Shown here: in pieces, positions 62,050 through 64,000 of the stretch
How the letters are laid out: the number at the start of each line of letters is the position of its first letter
Position numbering within the stretch: position 1 is the first letter of the stretch
DNA from: Spiroplasma sabaudiense Ar-1343
GTDB lineage: Bacteria; Bacillota_I; Bacilli_A; Mycoplasmatales; Mycoplasmataceae
Assembly (NCBI RefSeq): GCF_000565215.1
Contig: NZ_CP006934.1
Location: 1,011,954 to 1,075,953 of the forward strand
Length of the DNA: 64,000 nucleotides
Direction: 5' to 3'
Notes under the pieces: generated by a model
Databases searched by the model: none
Seen by the model: only the letters and a program-made list of their open reading frames with translations
Told to the model about the DNA's origin: nothing
Position numbers and translations under genes: made by a program

Positions 62050-63233
62050 TAAGCTTGTTGTTTTTCTTTCAAAGCAATTTTTGCCTGTTTCTTTTCAAGT
62101 TTTTCTTTTTTACGAGCCATTTTTTTCTTAAAGTTTTTATTTTTGTTTTCTCTAGCAAAGTGGAATCCTAAAGTTTGCATTATTTGGAATGTTGATGAGA
62201 AGATCCAGTAAATCGCAACCCCTGAGGCAACAGTTGCCACAATGAAGAAGAATACTACAACAAAAACCGACTGCATTATAATTTGTTTTTTACGAGCTTT
62301 TTTTTGTTGTTCTGTAATTGGACCCTTATTCTTTTTAAAGATTTGTAAAAATGTTGGCAACAACATTGAAACAATTTGAAGCGGCAAATAGACCAAAATA
62401 ATTGACACATAAACTCAGTTTCCTTGTTGAATCTGTGCAAATGGTTGTTCAATTAAAGAAATCTCTCCAATAGAAGCAACTTTTAAAATTTTGGTTGATT
62501 TAATAATTGAAAACATCGCAAACAAGAAGGGCATTGTTATAAATGATCCAGCAAGAGCTCCAAGAGGACTAATTCCTTCTTTTTTATAAAGGGCTGCTAG
62601 CTCCATTCCTTGCTTCTGTTTGGCTGCACGATCTGTTGAATTTTTGTATTTTGCTTGAATTTCTGCTTGCTTGCTTGTCATACTTTGCATTTTTTCTTGA
62701 TTTTTTTGGGCTTTTCAAGAAAACAAGAGCGTTATTCCTCTAATTATTAGAGATGTAAGTAGAATTGAGAAGAAAACCGAAATACCAAAAGAAGAACTTC
62801 CGTCATCAACCAAACTACCATGAAATAATTTAATAAAACCAACTAAAATAAAGGCTAGTGGGTAAACAAAGAATCCATAAAACGGTGATTTAGTAACAGC
62901 AAAGGTACTTCCTCAAGAATAAACAGGGTTCCAGCCGTATTCACTCAAACCCTCACTTGTAGGAACAAAGAAGTGGTTTTTTGAACCAACATCACCCAAA
63001 GATTTAATGATTATCTCAAAACCAACCCCGGGAGCAAAAATGCTTTTACCTGTCATATCAGTAACTTGACCAACAGTGAAATTTGGTTGATACATCTGGA
63101 TACAACCTCATAGCATTGAAATAATTAAAAATAAAAAACCAACAATCTTAAATCAAAAAAAAGCGACTTTTCAAGGATTTTTTTTATTTGCTTTTGTTTT
63201 CGTTAAATACTTGGTGTAGTCTTGTTTGTACAC
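62049..63233 (-). CDS. yidC: Membrane protein insertase YidC/Oxa1
   Basis: 394 residues. Membrane helices near 26-45, 125-145, 155-178, 237-262, 285-310 and 330-355. 'SIIIRGITLLFSWKAQKNQE' style sequence (LIIRGITLLFSWKAQ, with the Arg conserved in the groove) and 'GISPLGALAGSFITMPFLFA' are typical of Gram-positive YidC. The C-terminal tail is very basic (KKKMARKKEKLEKKQAK), as expected for ribosome contact. The start is GTG at 63233, eight bases after AAAAGGAGG; no ATG fits. Inserts membrane proteins and probably helps place the many lipoproteins encoded here. Confidence 0.92.
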
Positions 63234-63247
63234 AATGCCGCCTCCTT

Positions 63248-63586
63248 TTATTTTATGTTTTTTATCAAACCAACTAAAAGATTAGACGATTCTTTAAAAT
63301 CGCTTCTCAAAAAGTTGTTTCTTACAAGGATTATGATGTCAGCTTTTATTAAACTAATCTCTTCTAAATGAGTTCGCATAATCATTCGAACTTGTCTCTT
63401 CGCTTTATTTCTTAAAACAGCATTTCCTAGTTTTTTACCAACAGATATACCATATCTTAAAAATTGATCTTCTTTTTTAAAAAAGTAAACTACAAATAAA
63501 TTATTTTTAACAAAACGCTTTTTATTAATAATGTCTTGAAATTCATGATTTTTTTTTACAATACGGAGTTTTTTAGCATTTGTCAT
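63248..63586 (-). CDS. rnpA: Ribonuclease P protein component
   Basis: 112 residues, basic. 'RIVKKNHEFQDIINKKRFVK' and 'RYGISVGKKLGNAVLRNKAK' then 'RQVRMIMR' are the RnpA signatures (RNR-type motif that binds the catalytic RNA). Removes 5' leaders of tRNAs. Start overlaps the rpmH stop by one base (TAATG). Confidence 0.93.
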   Translation of the reverse strand: MTNAKKLRIVKKNHEFQDIINKKRFVKNNLFVVYFFKKEDQFLRYGISVGKKLGNAVLRNKAKRQVRMIMRTHLEEISLIKADIIILVRNNFLRSDFKESSNLLVGLIKNIK

Positions 63587-63720
63587 TAAGCTGTTAATCT
63601 AGCTCTGCCTTTAGCGCGACGTGCTTTAACGATTTTTCTACCGTTTTTTGTAGCCATTCTAGCTCTAAAACCGTGAGTTCTCGCATGTTTGATTTTACTT
63701 GGTTGTCATGTTCTTTTCAT
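63586..63720 (-). CDS. rpmH: 50S ribosomal protein L34
   Basis: 44 residues: [44 protein letters not shown], the universal L34 sequence. Preceded by AAAGGAGG. An AT-rich promoter with TATAAT near 63745-63765 (minus strand) is likely. It is the first gene left of the origin in most Firmicutes and mollicutes. Confidence 0.96.
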
Positions 63721-64000
63721 CGTGATCCCTCCTTTAAGTTAAAATTCATATATAATTATATATTATCTTGGGTAAATTTAGTAAAAAAAGAGGTTTTTTT
63801 AAAAAAGAATTTTTGTTTGCTTGAATAATTAAAAACTAGGATTTTAATATGTGGATAACTTTCCTAAGCTCTCTATTTAAAGGGTTTTAAGTAGTCTTTT
63901 TGAGAGTTTTTATGTTAATAACTGTTAGTTTATCACATATTCACAGGGGAAATCTTGTTAATATCTTATAATCGTATTGTAGAAAAGTGTGTGATTATCA
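63721..64000. other. Probable edge of the replication origin (DnaA boxes)
   Basis: AT-rich, with a perfect reverse DnaA box TGTGGATAA at 63850-63858 and a 7-of-9 box ATATTCACA at 63937-63945. rpmH normally lies next to oriC and dnaA, so dnaA should start just right of this window. The full box cluster is not visible because the window ends. Confidence 0.6.

Noticed and set aside
1..64000. CRISPR array, tRNA or rRNA genes
   Set aside because: I looked for regularly spaced repeats and cloverleaf-type arms with conserved loop sequences and saw none. A covariance search would be decisive; by eye I cannot exclude an isolated tRNA.

Overview
The window reads as chromosome from a wall-less mollicute that uses genetic code 4, almost certainly a Spiroplasma. 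Nearly every long gene has in-frame TGA codons where its family has Trp. Base composition is very AT-rich. There are six mreB paralogues, the hallmark of helical spiroplasmas, and a large family of paralogous surface lipoproteins. The right edge has the gene order found next to the replication origin (mnmE-khpB-yidC-rnpA-rpmH, then DnaA boxes), so the window probably ends just before dnaA.

Layout, left to right. 1-3.4 kb: two tandem lipoprotein genes, the first cut by the window edge, with a decayed kinase fragment between them. 3.5-9.7 kb: a minus-strand Lac-family PTS operon (EIIA, MupG-like, EIIB, EIIC with a long coiled-coil tail, small membrane protein, second MupG-like, BadF/BadG sugar kinase). 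It looks built to import and split a MurNAc/GlcNAc- or GlcNAc-type disaccharide. 9.9-10.5 kb: an RDD membrane protein and a gene remnant. 11-18.3 kb: three large lipoproteins in inverted arrangement. 18.6-25.3 kb: four mreB genes, with two secreted ribosome-inactivating-protein (RIP, rRNA N-glycosidase) toxin genes inserted between the first and second. 25.4-34.7 kb: three ABC-type exporter modules and a small secreted protein. 34.8-37 kb: two more mreB genes, one with degenerate ATPase motifs. 37.1-40.2 kb: rnmV-ksgA-ispE and a secreted orphan. 40.4-42.7 kb: a lipoprotein and a peroxiredoxin. 43-48.4 kb: an island with a PD-(D/E)XK nuclease, a PLD-helicase-DUF3427 protein and a tyrosine recombinase. 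48.8-56.6 kb: three more lipoproteins, one of them a frameshifted pseudogene, plus an IS3-type transposase remnant. 56.8-59 kb: duplicated L-lactate dehydrogenases. 59.2-63.7 kb: tatD (frameshifted at an AC microsatellite), mnmE, khpB/jag-like, yidC, rnpA, rpmH. 63.8-64 kb: probable oriC edge.

Themes. Surface variation and secretion dominate: nine lipoprotein copies share a near-identical 5' leader and signal peptide, and inverted repeats, a flipped hairpin loop and homopolymer or microsatellite frameshifts point to ongoing recombination and slippage. The most notable cargo is the tandem RIP pair. Spiroplasma RIPs are known from defensive and male-killing symbionts of insects. In this pair one copy keeps every catalytic landmark and the other has lost one active-site Tyr. 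No tRNA, rRNA or CRISPR array was recognised.
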